This document shows, in pieces, positions 23,790-34,945 of a stretch of DNA of 64,000 bases (positions are counted from its first letter, which is position 1; the number at the start of each line of letters is the position of its first letter). A model generated the notes under the pieces. It saw only the letters and a program-made list of their open reading frames with translations, had not been told where the DNA came from and made no database searches. The translations under genes were made by a program, and so were the position numbers. Source of the DNA: Ceratodon purpureus (Eukaryota > Streptophyta > Bryopsida > Pseudoditrichales > Ditrichaceae); contig CM026421.1 of NCBI GenBank assembly GCA_014871385.1, positions 10,661,644 to 10,725,643 on the forward strand, given 5' to 3'.

Positions 23790-26700
23790 ATGGGCGAGTA
23801 TGGAGTGCCGACGGAGGCGCCACATGGAGTGATGAGTTCCAATGGTGGGACTGCTACTGCCAACGGAAGCGAGAGTGGAGAGAAGAGCAAAGTGGGCCTG
23901 TCCTCGCTGTGGAAGGGCCATACTGTATTCGATGCCTGGCTCATTGCTGCTGCTGGTCAGGTACTAGTTTGGGAGATATTTGGGCGCTTGTTCATTGACT
24001 ACAGCAGACGCTGCAAAATGATTTCTCCGAAAGAAACATCGCTTGTCGAGCGAGAATTAGAACCAGCTTACATACAGTATACCTGTTCTCATTACTACAT
24101 GCTAACCCTAGCAGAAGCCATACCGTATTCCATGTCCAGTAACCCAAGTGTCTTACAGTATCTTACATTTTTTAATGAACCAGCTGGCCGTCACTGATGG
24201 CAGCGATCAAGAGGACTTTCTTGTCTAGTGTAGCAGGTGCGTGTCTGGGCCGGGATAAAAGAGAATTGTTTGGCTTCTCGTATTGAACTCTCCGAACAGT
24301 CATGCCACATAATAAGACCTTCGTGGTGGACTAGAATGAGTACAGCTGCGGACAGGGATGAGCCATATCTGATTCCAGTTGTAGATATAAAAAATCCGAA
24401 ATTCTTCGTGCACTTGATATTCCAGTGCTAGAAAGCTTTTAATTGAATCAAGTAAATTCTGGGAGAACATGGACTCTACGAAAGATTTTATTTGCTGGTC
24501 AGGTTTATGTCAATTTAAATCAATGAGTAAGAGGAAACCGCGAACGTAAGAGCCATCGAACGTTATGTGAACTTCCCCATCTCAGATGAAAGCTTTAGGG
24601 GGTGTGCGTGAATATTACTTATGAGGCGCAATGTTTAAAATTTTTACATTTTTCATAGTAAAGAAAGGAAATGGTGAGTCTACAGCTGATATACACATTC
24701 GTTTACATGATTTTCAGATCGGTTTTGTGCTGGTCACCCTGCCATATACAATGTCACAAATGGGCTTTGCTTGGGGAAGTGCTGCCTCTGTCCTGTATGG
24801 ACTAATAGGAGCATGGTGTGTTTACCTTCTGGTATGGCTCTACTTGGAATTCAAGTCTCGCATAGACTTACAAGGCAAAGTTCGCCCAGAGAACTATATT
24901 CTTCAGGTTTGTGCAATTATGTCCCAACTCTCCACACAAAGTTCATCATAATCTCGTGTTAGGTTGCACTGACTGAGAACATGATGGATTACTGTTTTTA
25001 TTAAGTTTGCTCCTCAGATTTGTCTTACTTGCGCTTGTGTTGTCAACAAATGGCCAGCAAGTGACGGCAAAGAATCTGTGGCTGTGTGCAGTACCATGAA
25101 GTGATTGGGGAACTAACTGGCAGATGGGGCCGCAAAATCACCTATTTCTACATTATTTTTACACTTTTTATGGCATCAATCATCTGTGTCGTGGCGTCTT
25201 CAAGGTGGGACTCTTGCATATTTCTCTCTGTCCATTGCAGAAACGAACATAAATCAGTCCTAGTGTGACATTGCAACTAGTTCAACGTGATTTGGAGTAA
25301 TTTGTTTCTGGTGCACAGGTCTAATTACCTGGAGAGAGATTACTAATCGTCTGTTAATGTTGTATTGCTTACAATTTTTCCAGCAACCTTTATTATGCAA
25401 ATCCACGTCTGAACAAGAGGGAGTGGACGTACATTGCGGGAGGGGTATCGTTTCTAGCTGTCTTAGTTCCAGACTTTGGTCACTTCCGCTCAGGTGCCTT
25501 CATTGGCGTCATTACCACCACCATCACATCTATCTACTTGCTCGTCGCTGCGCTCTCTTATGGACAGGTCTTTTTTCTATCAACACTGCCATAGTTATAA
25601 GTTTATACTGTTCTGTGTTTGCAGCCTTAGTGATGCATCGTGAAAACTTGGACGGATGTACATGATTACCATCTTATGTAATGGAAGACATAGGAGCCCA
25701 TCTCCATTACAATCTGTTTTAGAATGCAAATAACTGAGAATTCTCTTATTAGCCAAACAGCATGATTTCTTTTACAACGAATCTTGATGCCTTGAACCCT
25801 GTTTTGATTGTACCGTTTTGTTTCTTTTGTGATGACGTAGAGACCAGGAGTGAAGCATACTGGTGCAAACGACATGGTCGAATTCTTCTCGGGTGTAGGC
25901 AATATCTTGGGCGCATACGGAGGCCACGGAATTACCATGTAAGCTGTTATTTTTAAATACTACAAAAGAGTTGATTAATCCTGTGGAACAGACTTCAGAG
26001 ATTTGTGCTCAAAGTGCACTTTTATAATCCAATCCTCAATACAATGATTCCAATAATGAAGTGCAAACTCCAGAGAAATTCAGAATTGATACGAGTGAAG
26101 AATAGAAGTTGAGCTCATGTGGGACGTTTCTGTGGTGGCAGAGAGATTCTGGAGACCATGAAGAGGCCATCAGCATACAAGTATGTCAACCTCGCAGTCT
26201 TTTTCTATGCGCTTCTAGTCACCATCCCCAGTTCCGTGGCAGTTTACTGGTCAGCTGGTGATATTCTTTTGAAACAATCAAATGCCTTCGCCGTTCTTCC
26301 CGGTAGTGGATGGCAAACACTGGCCATTGCTACCATAATTGCACACCAAGTAAGCACGACTTGCCATGACTTGCCCTGTTCAAATATAGTAGAGTTATTC
26401 TACATAGTCAGAGATTCCATGGTGCAAATTCAGAGTGATTTCTGTATTGTTGGACCATCGGAGCTTCCTGTCGATGGCATAGTGCACTAAATTACAACTT
26501 CAGGACCATGAAGCTCATTTGCCTGGGATCCACCCAGCCAAACTCATGAGTACTTTTAGGATAACTCTTGTTTCTCTGACACCTTGAAACAGGTTCAGAT
26601 AAGTTAATACTGTAATTGTTGATCTTATGCAGGCCATGGGATTCATCTTATTTACGCACCCAATTTTCTTGCTCTGTGAGAAGGCAGCGGGGGTGCATAC

Positions 26701-27334
26701 GAGAAGGTTCTTCCTACGAGTTCTGTGTCGTATACCAGTGGTGGCAATCATGTTCTTCTTTGCACTTGCTGTACCCTTTTTTGGTCCAATTAACTCTCTC
26801 CTGGGATCATTTGGAGTGGGCTTAGGAATGTACTTAATACCCGCTGTTGTATTTCTCGTCACCTACCGCACCAAGTCAGCTCGTGAGGTAACATTGAGCT
26901 CATTCACAAACTTGATAATTCTGTTCTGTAAAACATGTGTCAATTTGTTGCCATCTACTACAAACTGACCACTTTCAGTGCAGCCATTGAATTCCTGCAT
27001 TTTCAGCACAAGCATGTTGAAATCCAATAGGCTCACGTGTACACCTTGAAGTGCCTCGACTCTTGGCGTGGTGCAGGATACCGGTAACTGACATCTTGCT
27101 GAAAATTGAAGAAAATGTTGGACTGTATTCTATGTGCAGAACTCACCTGTGAAGCCGCCGTGGTTCCTCCCCACATGGTCCCTTGTATTTGTGGTGAATG
27201 TTGTGGTAATCCTTTGGACTCTTGTCGTTGGTGTGGGTCTTGGAGGATGGGCGGGCATCAGCAACCTTATTCGGCAGGTTCACTCCTTTGGATTCTTCGA
27301 CAAGTGCTTCCAGTGTCCACCCAAACCAAAATGA
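23790..27334 (+). CDS. AUX1/LAX-family auxin influx carrier, copy 1, 470 aa, eight exons
   Basis: Exons are 23790-23960, 24718-24906, 25092-25204, 25384-25567, 25841-25938, 26142-26349, 26633-26887 and 27140-27334; all junctions are GT-AG and total 1413 nt with one stop. The start MGEYGVPTEAPHG is used because the homologous copy conserves this ATG. The protein shows the AUX1 layout: a hydrophilic N-terminus, SLWKGHTVFDAWL, a first membrane region with LVTLPYTMSQMG, NKREWTYIAGG, the GAYGGHGIT core, FFGPINSLLGS, and the family-specific end GGWAGISNLIRQ then FGFFDKCFQCPP. AUX1/LAX proteins are H+-coupled permeases with about 10-11 membrane spans that import indole-3-acetic acid at the plasma membrane. 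The transmembrane part differs enough from the angiosperm AUX1 I recall that it may be a separate early-plant clade, so substrate is inferred. Intron 1 is about 450 bp longer than in copy 2. Confidence 0.92.
24189..24390 (+). pseudogene. Degenerate fragment of the snoRNA-like cluster inside carrier intron 1
   Basis: 24193 on reads CACTGATGGCAGCGATC followed by ACTTTCTTGT-TAGTGTAG, matching the D-box end and downstream flank of module C. It then continues GGTGCGTGTCTGGGC, as in the right-arm flank near 48.9 kb. A second block at 24312-24384 keeps AGACCTTCG, GCGGACAGG and CATATCTGAT of a module but has lost the first hairpin and the C box. The insert is absent from the much shorter intron 1 of copy 2. 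Confidence 0.6.
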
Positions 27335-29130
27335 CACAGGCTATCAAACTTAGAAGGAGCAACTGCCGAACAAATGATCCACAATCCTCTACTTCTTGAC
27401 CAATTCTTACTGGAGATTCAGGTTGGTAGGTACATCATTGCTGTGTAAAGTATGCTGGAAAACTACACTCGATCTGTTCAAAATCTTCACATCTTGTTTT
27501 GAGAGAAGATTCTAAATTAGGATTAGATGCACCAGTGGTGTAATATATCTTTGTAAAAAACGTAATCATGTAATACCTCGATGATCTAACATACTGGTGA
27601 TACAAAAATAGAAATGACTCCAGATCAGAGTTTTTGGTGTTATGGTGTTGTTTTTCTGGAAGAATGTGGGCTTTCTGGACTTATTGATCTTCAACAATCA
27701 TTATGAAGCGTCTATTTTGGATAGTTTATGACTCCACTTCTCGTTGTGCAATTTTATTTTTTTAATATAAGAGTATGAAAGAATGTCACATGGCATTCCT
27801 AAGATAATAATTTCTCATATAATATGAAAAAACAAAACAAAGTGATGTGGATTTAACGAATGAAATCCATAGTGGACATGGTTCTAATTCAAAATGGATT
27901 GGGGTTACTTTTGTCCACCTTTTTGAAGCAACTGTAATCTCAAGGTTGCCACTTCTATTTGAAAAACACTTGCAACTCAAACTTGCCATCAAAATAAATG
28001 ATAAGACCAATATTTACACATACACACAAATATGAAGAGGTTATCATTTGCACCTTCAAGAAAGGTTTGCAATTTAAGTACAATTGGAGTATTGAATGAA
28101 AAATCTTAACATTCTTTTCTATTGATTTTGTTTGAATTTACGCACAATTGCGTCATTTTTTTTTAAAAGCATCCTCTTATACGATACAATATAATTTATT
28201 TTTTCTTATTGTACTTGGTATGATGTAATTATCAAAAAGTTCAAAAATGCAATTTTTTCTTTAGAAATACAATCATGATAGATAGGCTTTATAGAGTTTT
28301 GATGCATCTCAAAGTATCTATATATATCACTAGTAGAAATATGGTCATTAATGACTCGTCCATAATGACTTAAATGGTCCAAAATGTCTCATTTTGAGTC
28401 ATTTAACCATAAAAGTCATTGAGGACAAGTCATTAAGGATCATATTTCTACTAATGTATGTTATTAGTGTTTCCTCAAAAAGTTGTGACTCATCTCATAA
28501 ATAGTCTAGGGTGATTATTTCTTAGAAGTCTCTTTACTGGAAAGTAGCTGCTCTTTTTACTACTCTCAAAAGGGGGGAGCAGATCTTTACTTCCATACCT
28601 TTGTCCCGCGGACATTGGATTGGGGGTGGATCGAACAGACACTTAATTCACATCGGTCTCCTTTGGAGACCATAGTTTCTCTCCCTTAGAAGTCTTGATG
28701 CGTTACATCCCCAAAGTAACGCCTAGAAATAATGATGCGTTACATCCCCAAATACTTTGAGAACATCCTCAGGCAGCAATGACCCTCTTCAGAACGCAGA
28801 AGCTACCGCTGACGCCGGCCGCCCACGCGACTGCGTCAGCGGCGATAGTGGCTGCGGCATACCGCGGTCGCGGCAACAGCAGTCGTCGTCTGTATAGGAA
28901 ACTGATACGTATGATGTACTTGTATACAATGAGCAAATGACGACGACGGATTTCATTCGGAGACTGTCCATCCTGAATCTGTCAGTCCATTAGGTCAGGT
29001 GGAAGTCGGGGAAACCCTAAAGCAGGGGGGGACGAGGCAGAAGCTCTTTCGCAGCCATAGCCAGGCCACGCCCCGCTGGGCATCTCTCTCTTCCTCCGTC
29101 GCTGCGCCTCCCGCACCCCTGCCCGCAGCC
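27335..29130. other. Spacer between carrier copy 1 and RPL26 copy 1
   Basis: 27.34-27.6 kb is the carrier 3' flank, conserved in the right arm. 27.7-28.75 kb is AT-rich and arm-specific, holding a CACTA-like MITE (listed). At 28698 and 28735 TGATGCGTTACATCCCCAAA is directly repeated, and GGTCTCC-TTT-GGAGACC forms a perfect small palindrome near 28655. 28.79-29.13 kb is GC-rich, conserved in the other arm, and is the likely RPL26 promoter. Confidence 0.5.
28328..28456. mobile_element. CACTA-like MITE, 129 bp
   Basis: The element starts CACTAGTAGAAATATG and ends CATATTTCTACTAATG, forming terminal inverted repeats that extend inward through ATTAATGACT and AAGTCATTAA, so nearly the whole element can fold on itself. 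TAT flanks both ends, a 3-bp target-site duplication typical of CACTA transposons. No coding capacity. Confidence 0.75.
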
Positions 29131-30464
29131 ATGAAGTTCTCTCCTCGTAAGTCTGCTCCCTGCCCCCGTCTTCCTGCATCTCTCGGCGCTGCGACCAGTT
29201 CGGGGACGTCATTTTAGGTGCTCCTTCTTAGAGCTTCTGATTCCCAATGAGTGCGGGGGATGAGCTCTTGTTCTGCACAGTTCTTGGAGTTCCCGAGTTT
29301 GGAGTAGGATGCGGGTAATAGCTCTTGTAGGCGGGCTTCGAGATTTTCGATCTGGGGGTTTAGGGTTTAGTTGCTGGATAAGGCGATGTAGGGTTTAGGA
29401 GAAGACGTCGATGGCGTGAATGGATTGGCGTGTCGTGATGAGAATGCCGGTCGCAGTTGAAGGTACTGACGCGGTGGGAGTTGTGATGGCGATGCAGGTG
29501 TGAGCAGCTCCAGGCGCAAGTCGAGGAAGGCGCATTTCAGTGCCCCCTCCAGCGAGAGGCGCATTCTTATGAGTGCGGCCCTCTCCTCAGACCTCAAGAA
29601 CAAGTACAATGTAAGTTCGGAATTCTTGGCCTTGCCGGTTTGGTGACCTAATTTGGGGAGGGCAATCGTTGGGATCGGTGGCGATGAGTGAATTGGACTT
29701 GGCGAGAATTGCTTGCACTTATCTGTTAAGTGAGATCCAGCGGACATCAGCTGCATTGTGTGGCGAGCCTTCGTTGTGAAACAGTGGGGTCGGTACAGTG
29801 TGTGAGCAACACTTTGTCGGTTGTGGCTGTGTCTATTCTCCGCACGTAAAATGTTGGAATTGACATGTGCGGTGGACGGGTTGCAGGTTCGGTCTGTACC
29901 AGTGAGGAAGGATGACGAAGTGATGGTGGTGCGCGGCACGTACAAGGGCCGGGAAGGAAAGGTGGTGCAGGTGTACAGGCGGAAGTGGGTGATCCATGTG
30001 GAGCGCATCACTCGTGAGAAAGTGAATGGTGAGGTTCTTGTAGCATTGGACCTACAGTGGGAAGTTGACGTGGTGTCCCAAGCTGTTGTGAGCTACAGTG
30101 CTGTGCTTCAAGAGTTTTCTGAGACAGAAAACAAGTACATGCGGAATGTGAACTTTTGTTTGTCTTGGGGTATTCGTTTTGCTATGAGTTGACGCTTCGC
30201 GTGAGAATTTGACGGATAGAGTTTTATAAGATACAAGAGATATATGCCTGTGTGGGATGAGATGACGGAGATGTGTTGGTGATTTGTGCAGGAGCTACCG
30301 TGAACGTGGGCATCGACACGTCGAAGGTGGTGATCACGAAGCTGAAGTTAGACAAGGACCGCAAGGCCCTTCTAGAGCGCAAGGGCAAGGGTCGGTCTGC
30401 AGAGAAAGGAAAGGGAAAGTTTACAGATGCGGATGTGGCTCCACCCCTGCAGGAGGTGGACTAA
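29131..30464 (+). CDS. RPL26: 60S ribosomal protein L26 (uL24), copy 1, 147 aa, four exons
   Basis: Exons are 29131-29146, 29498-29610, 29887-30028 and 30292-30464, joining to 444 nt. The protein begins [20 protein letters not shown], has the KOW domain in exon 3 ([20 protein letters not shown]), and ends in a basic [14 protein letters not shown] segment then PLQEVD. L26 is a universal large-subunit protein near the exit tunnel. The first exon is only 16 nt, as is common for plant ribosomal-protein genes. Intron 1 contains a telo-box-like GGGTTTAGGGTTTAG at 29354-29370, a motif often near plant translation genes. Three structured RNA modules follow within 1.1 kb downstream. Confidence 0.96.
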
Positions 30465-30752
30465 GGATTCTGTATATGTATCAATGGAATCGTTTCATAT
30501 TATCGGCCATGGCAGTGGAGATCTGTGTGATGCACGAGTCTATCGTTTCTTGCTTCATTGACAACACTAGTTGTCCTATTTCCTTTGTTGGATGCATGTG
30601 ATCAAATCTCGTCCTGTCTATGTGGATTCCGCCTTATTGGCAGGAACCCGGTCTAATGCCCCACTTTGTTTGTTTTGCTATGCAAGTGGAACCTTTGGTT
30701 CATATTTAGTTTTTGAAGTCTGTAGGTCTAGGTTGAAGCGTGGGTATCTAGA

Positions 30753-30843
30753 TTGCGGCCAGGTGATGTGGCCTACCAGGCCGACCATGATGCGGACAGA
30801 TCGGCTTTGCCATATCTGACAACCTGGTGCTGATGGCAAGCAA
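30753..30843 (+). ncRNA. C/D snoRNA-like structured RNA, module A
   Basis: A C-box-like GTGATGT follows CCA, and a D box CTGA is followed by TGGC, so the ends pair as in C/D snoRNAs, with an extra outer TTGC/GCAA pairing. Between them hairpin 1 is GGCC-TACCA-GGCC, the invariant core is GACCATGATGCGGACAGA, and hairpin 2 pairs CAGAT with ATCTG around GGC-TTT-GCC. The rRNA target is not identified; transcription in or beyond the RPL26 3' UTR is possible. Confidence 0.55.
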
Positions 30844-31287
30844 TTGGGGATTTGTAGCTTACTTTTAAGGTGGTGGTTTTTGTTGATTTTGAGTCGTGAC
30901 AGTTTTTTGTGTCTACATCCTGGTATAGTGTACAGCTGGTTATGCTGTTCGTTTTATTGGATTGGTGCGCGTTATTATTTGTGCACCTTACAAACTGATT
31001 ACAGGCTGGACGTGAGTGCCAGTTTAGTATGAGATGGTGCTACATGGACTGATCCTTCATTGGTACAAACTGCACTTGATGGTGGTGCCGTTTTCAAAAT
31101 GCTGGGTACATTCGATTGCTGTTATCTGTTCTGTGGGTTGCGTCACATGGTACTGGCGGCAAGATTTTATGTTGTTGGATAGTGGAGATTGAACTGTGGC
31201 CGCATTGTTAGTTGGGTTTCTGCTTGTTCATTTGGTCGTAGTGTAACGAGCGGCACCCTTACGTCTGAGTTCGAGCGAGCGTATGTT

Positions 31288-31375
31288 GTGGCCAAGTGAT
31301 GTGACCGCAAGGTCGACCATGATGCGGACAGACCTGGCTCAGCCGTGTCTGATAACTCGGAAACTGATGGCAAGA
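31288..31375 (+). ncRNA. C/D snoRNA-like structured RNA, module B
   Basis: GCCA (31291-31294), GTGATGT C-box-like, hairpin 1 GACC-GCAA-GGTC with a GNRA tetraloop, the invariant core, hairpin 2 CAGAC/GTCTG around GGC-TCA-GCC, then D box CTGA (31364-31367) and TGGC. Compared with module A both hairpins show paired compensatory changes. Sequence upstream of the D box (TGATAACTCGGAAA) differs from A and C, so targets would differ if it is a guide. Confidence 0.58.
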
Positions 31376-31460
31376 CTGTTGTGCAGCGATTGAGTAGCTT
31401 ATTTATTTCGTGCAAATGTTGTTAGATTCTCCTACGGAGGTGGTGGTGGGTACAGGGTTG

Positions 31461-31548
31461 TTGCCAAGTGATTAGACCTTCGAGGTCGACCATGATGCGG
31501 ACAGATGAGGCGAATGCTGTATCTGATAAACTGGTTACTGATGGCTGC
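31461..31548 (+). ncRNA. C/D snoRNA-like structured RNA, module C
   Basis: GCCA (31463-31466), GTGATTA, hairpin 1 GACC-TTCGA-GGTC, invariant core, hairpin 2 CAGAT/ATCTG, then D box CTGA (31538-31541) and TGGC. It lies about 85 bp after module B. The C box deviates more from RTGATGA than in A and B. Confidence 0.55.
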
Positions 31549-32661
31549 GATCCAGACGACTTTCTTGTGTAGTGTCGGAGGTTCGTATCAGGGGTTGTGA
31601 TAGGGGAGATTAGTATGGATTGTTGTATGAGGATGTCGGAGTGATCTTGCCACATTGTTTGACAATTCGTCGATAATGATGGTGCGTCCTCCACCTGATA
31701 TGGTGTTGCAACTTTTAGTGCATGGGATTATCTGTGGGACAGTTCATCCACGGAATGTCTTATGGGGTTTTATAGCAGATAGTAAACCTTTCCATTATTT
31801 GCAGGATATCATTTTATGCGCACTTTTATCTGGAAAAGTTGAGGGTGAATTGGAGTGATTGCAACTTGAGATAGCTGGGTCCTTAAGAGTGGAAATATGG
31901 AGAAGGATTTTCAAATGAGGATTGTGGATTCAGAGATCTCATCTTTGCATGAATTTAATTTCACACATGAGTACCTTGCTATCGATGTCGAAATGATTTT
32001 TGCATCACTCATTTTCTTGAGACGAGGTGTGATTCGCACTGAGGCGTCTGCTATTAGTTTAGCCCAATGATTGGCCGACTGCCAAAAGTAAGTAATGAAC
32101 ATGTCTAAATCTTCAAGCAACACACTGCATCTTGCGTTTTGATAACCAGTTCATGTTGTAGTGTAACCTACTGAATTGCTGTGTCCTATCTGTTGATGTA
32201 CCTGAGCTAGTAATTGCAGGTATGAATTGCAGTTGTAGAACAAATCTGTTGGTAGAACCAGGCTACATCACTTACCGTCTTTTGCGCACCTTCTGCTAAA
32301 GCATCTGATCATCAGCACGGTTTGCAATTAATATCTGCGAAATGGAAACCTTGATGGCAATGCCCCGCTCCGCAGGTGATCAATGTGTTGTAGATGAGCC
32401 TGCTGATTCATTGTAGAGACCTGCATTTCATATGAAAAAGTGCAGCAGATTTTCAAGAGCAGGAAGCGATCGGAAGCTGGTGAAGGAAGGTTCAACCTGG
32501 ATTGCTCATCTAAAATGGTTCTAAGGAAGGGCTGCATCTAGGGAGGCCCCTTGCCATGATGGCTGATCCCGGGAGCTTTTGTTTACATAATTACATCTTA
32601 ATTAGTGTATATTACTTAAAATTTTGTAGATCCCTAATTTGTGGTCCTTAGATAGTATCAA

Positions 32662-33411
32662 TTAACCCCTAAATGCCTAAACGACCAAAAATTGGTCGAT
32701 CTCATTTTTCCAAGTTCCATAACTGTCATCCAAATGACAATTTTTCATTCATTTTTTTTCATGTTATAAAGTTGTGAGAAATCTATCTAATCGCATTAAT
32801 GAATCCTTTAAATAATAATTTCATGAATTTTGGTGCCTCCTTAAAGTCCAAAAAATTTCTTAATACAAACAGTTGAAACGGAATTTTGACTATCGACAAT
32901 TTTGGTTATCAGAATGCTCTTTTTTGCAGATGAGGTAAACTAATGAAATGTAGTTTGACAAATCTATTTCACAGTCCCATTTAAAATTTTGAAAAATATG
33001 TAAAATTGAGTGATTTATAGCTGGTATAAGATAAAGGGGTATAACCGTTGCTACTACTTGATTTTCCACGGTTTTAGGTTTTTTTATCATACTTTTGAAT
33101 TAAAACATAATTTTTGAGTACGGTAACTAGCATAAGGTTTTTGGTTGTCATATACATCTATGGTAAATATTTCATAATTTCTTAGTATAACCTATATTTT
33201 ATATAAATTTTCTTTGTTTGTTTTTATTAAAAAATTATATCAATTACATAATGAAACCATTAATTTTGATAAAATTGTTTCTTATAGATAACGTATGTAA
33301 CTAACTAAGAAAAAATAAAAATTCATATTTTACATTCTTTGTAGTTGCAAAATAGAGCATCCATAGTCAAAGTCTATTTTTGTGGTCATAGGCTCAGGCA
33401 TTGGGGGTTAA
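32662..33411. mobile_element. TTAA-flanked element with CCCC-type terminal inverted repeats, ~750 bp
   Basis: The left end reads TTAACCCCTAAATGCCTAA and the right end, reverse-complemented, reads TTAACCCCCAATGCCTGA. The ends are therefore inverted repeats with TTAA outermost, as for piggyBac-type target duplications. The interior is AT-rich and non-coding. Superfamily assignment is inference from the ends alone. Confidence 0.5.
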
Positions 33412-34923
33412 TGCTTTTATGGTATGGGTCTTCTTTTTCAAGCCATGCCATTTTGTGGCTTGGAGAGCTATATTTCTTCTAGGTTTTTGAGTACCTTCTG
33501 AATTACATAGATTTTGATGCAATTATTTAGTTTTTGCCTCATGTGCTTGGATTTTGGATAAATTGATATAGAGCTCTAGGTTCAATTTGTAATTTATCAA
33601 CATGTTATTTTTGCATCGAATATTCAATTAAAAATAATAATATAATGTAATTGGAACTTTGAAGTATTTAGTTCTTGATACAATAAACTATCAATCAAAT
33701 ATCACATGATAATAGAATTTTAATGTAAATTTTGGATAGGAATTGAAAATAATACTTTTAGGTAATTCCATGGCTTATTTTGAATGTTATTCATATTATA
33801 TGTAGTACGAAGAAGATTGGATGGTAATCCATTTAGATTAACTCAAAAGGATTACATGCATCAATATAATGTTCCATATAACTTACTGAAAATCCTCAAA
33901 TATACTATGTTTTGATGTTTTGTATAATGAATTTATGTACAATTTTGACAATAGAAAGACCACGTATTAGAAAAAATGATAACACTTGCTTGTTAGAGTG
34001 TTTTCTTTATAATCCAACATCAAACCTTATTGTGCTACTTCTTACATAAAGAATATATCAAATGTTGAAAAATCAATAATGAAATTTCAGTGTTCATTAA
34101 GAAAGTCTTAAATTTATTTATTTTTTATCAAAATTCATCAACTTTGGCATCTCAGTTTCATTCACATCTAATTACAAATAATATAAAATTCTCTCAAATA
34201 CAAAAAATCTTTTCATAAAAGGTGTAATTATACAACAATTGAGAGACCTTCAAATTACATTAATTTCAATCTACTGAATAAACACCTAAAACTAGATGTG
34301 GAATTTTGCTCAACACTCGAATTAATAAAAAGAAAATGCACCCTGAATAAACCCCTCACAGGGTGAACACAATGACAGATTCCACACGGAACGGGTCGTC
34401 GTCCCAATGGACAAAGAGAGAGCGACTCTCCGCAAAGAGAAGAAGCCATTCACAAGCGCTGGATTGATACCTCGACATAACTCAGGTGATAACAATCCCA
34501 TAACCATCCTATACCCGAAACATACCCGGTACTCTTCCTCTGCAATGGACGCGAACACAACGATGGCAGGCAGCGTGGGGATGGCGATGGCCAGCATTGA
34601 GCCACTGCGGAGGGAAATTCGATCGCTGCCGATCTCGCAATGGCGGTCTCCTCAGGGCTGCAGATGACGAGCCCGTCTTCCACCTGGTATGATGCCGTAA
34701 CTCACCGCATGAGATTCTTCGGAGTGGTCCAGTCCCGGGAAGGATTGCGAGGTTGTGAGGTTGGGAGGTTTGCGGTGGGATGTTGTAGTGGTGCTGGCAG
34801 CTGCTCGTCTCTGCGATGGAATTGGCATGTTTTGTTTCGTTTGATTGAGGATTTGTGTGGTAGGCTTTCGTTGCGTAATTTTTTGTTGCGTTTGCTCATT
34901 CGGGGGGTTTACTCTGTTGTCAT

Positions 34924-34945
34924 AAACCCTAAACCCTAAACCCTA
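34924..34945. repeat. Interstitial telomere-type repeat (AAACCCT)x3
   Basis: Three tandem copies of the plant telomere unit lie about 700 bp upstream of the PPR start, followed by a short (GT)n run at about 34964-34981. Such telo boxes are common in plant promoters; a former chromosome end is not implied. Confidence 0.75.

Larger units (their letters stand above)
22900..31670. repeat. Left arm of large inverted duplication
   Basis: This arm carries carrier gene, RPL26 gene and RNA modules A-B-C in plus orientation. The same order occurs in minus orientation at 48.78-57.89 kb. Homology extends beyond the genes: the outer flank near 22.92-23.06 kb, carrier introns, the 3' flank at about 27.4-27.55 kb, the GC-rich RPL26 promoter at about 28.79-29.0 kb and the RNA cluster tail. 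Arm-specific insertions interrupt it (intron 1 of the carrier, and 27.7-28.8 kb). The Copia element sits just outside the outer end. Confidence 0.85.

Noticed and set aside
31288-31375. Hammerhead-type ribozyme reading of the RNA modules
   Set aside because: CTGATG is present, but the GAAA core and cleavage triplet are not in the required arrangement; the C/D kink-turn reading explains the ends better.
30753-31548. tRNA genes
   Set aside because: Length is similar, but there is no cloverleaf, TTC arm or seven-pair acceptor stem.
34322-34683. Possible small minus-strand gene upstream of the PPR gene
   Set aside because: Overlapping short frames include a hydrophobic segment, but no frame has motifs or clear splice partners; likely promoter DNA.
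34924-34945. Former chromosome end or fusion point
   Set aside because: Only three telomere units are present, and such telo boxes are common in plant promoters.
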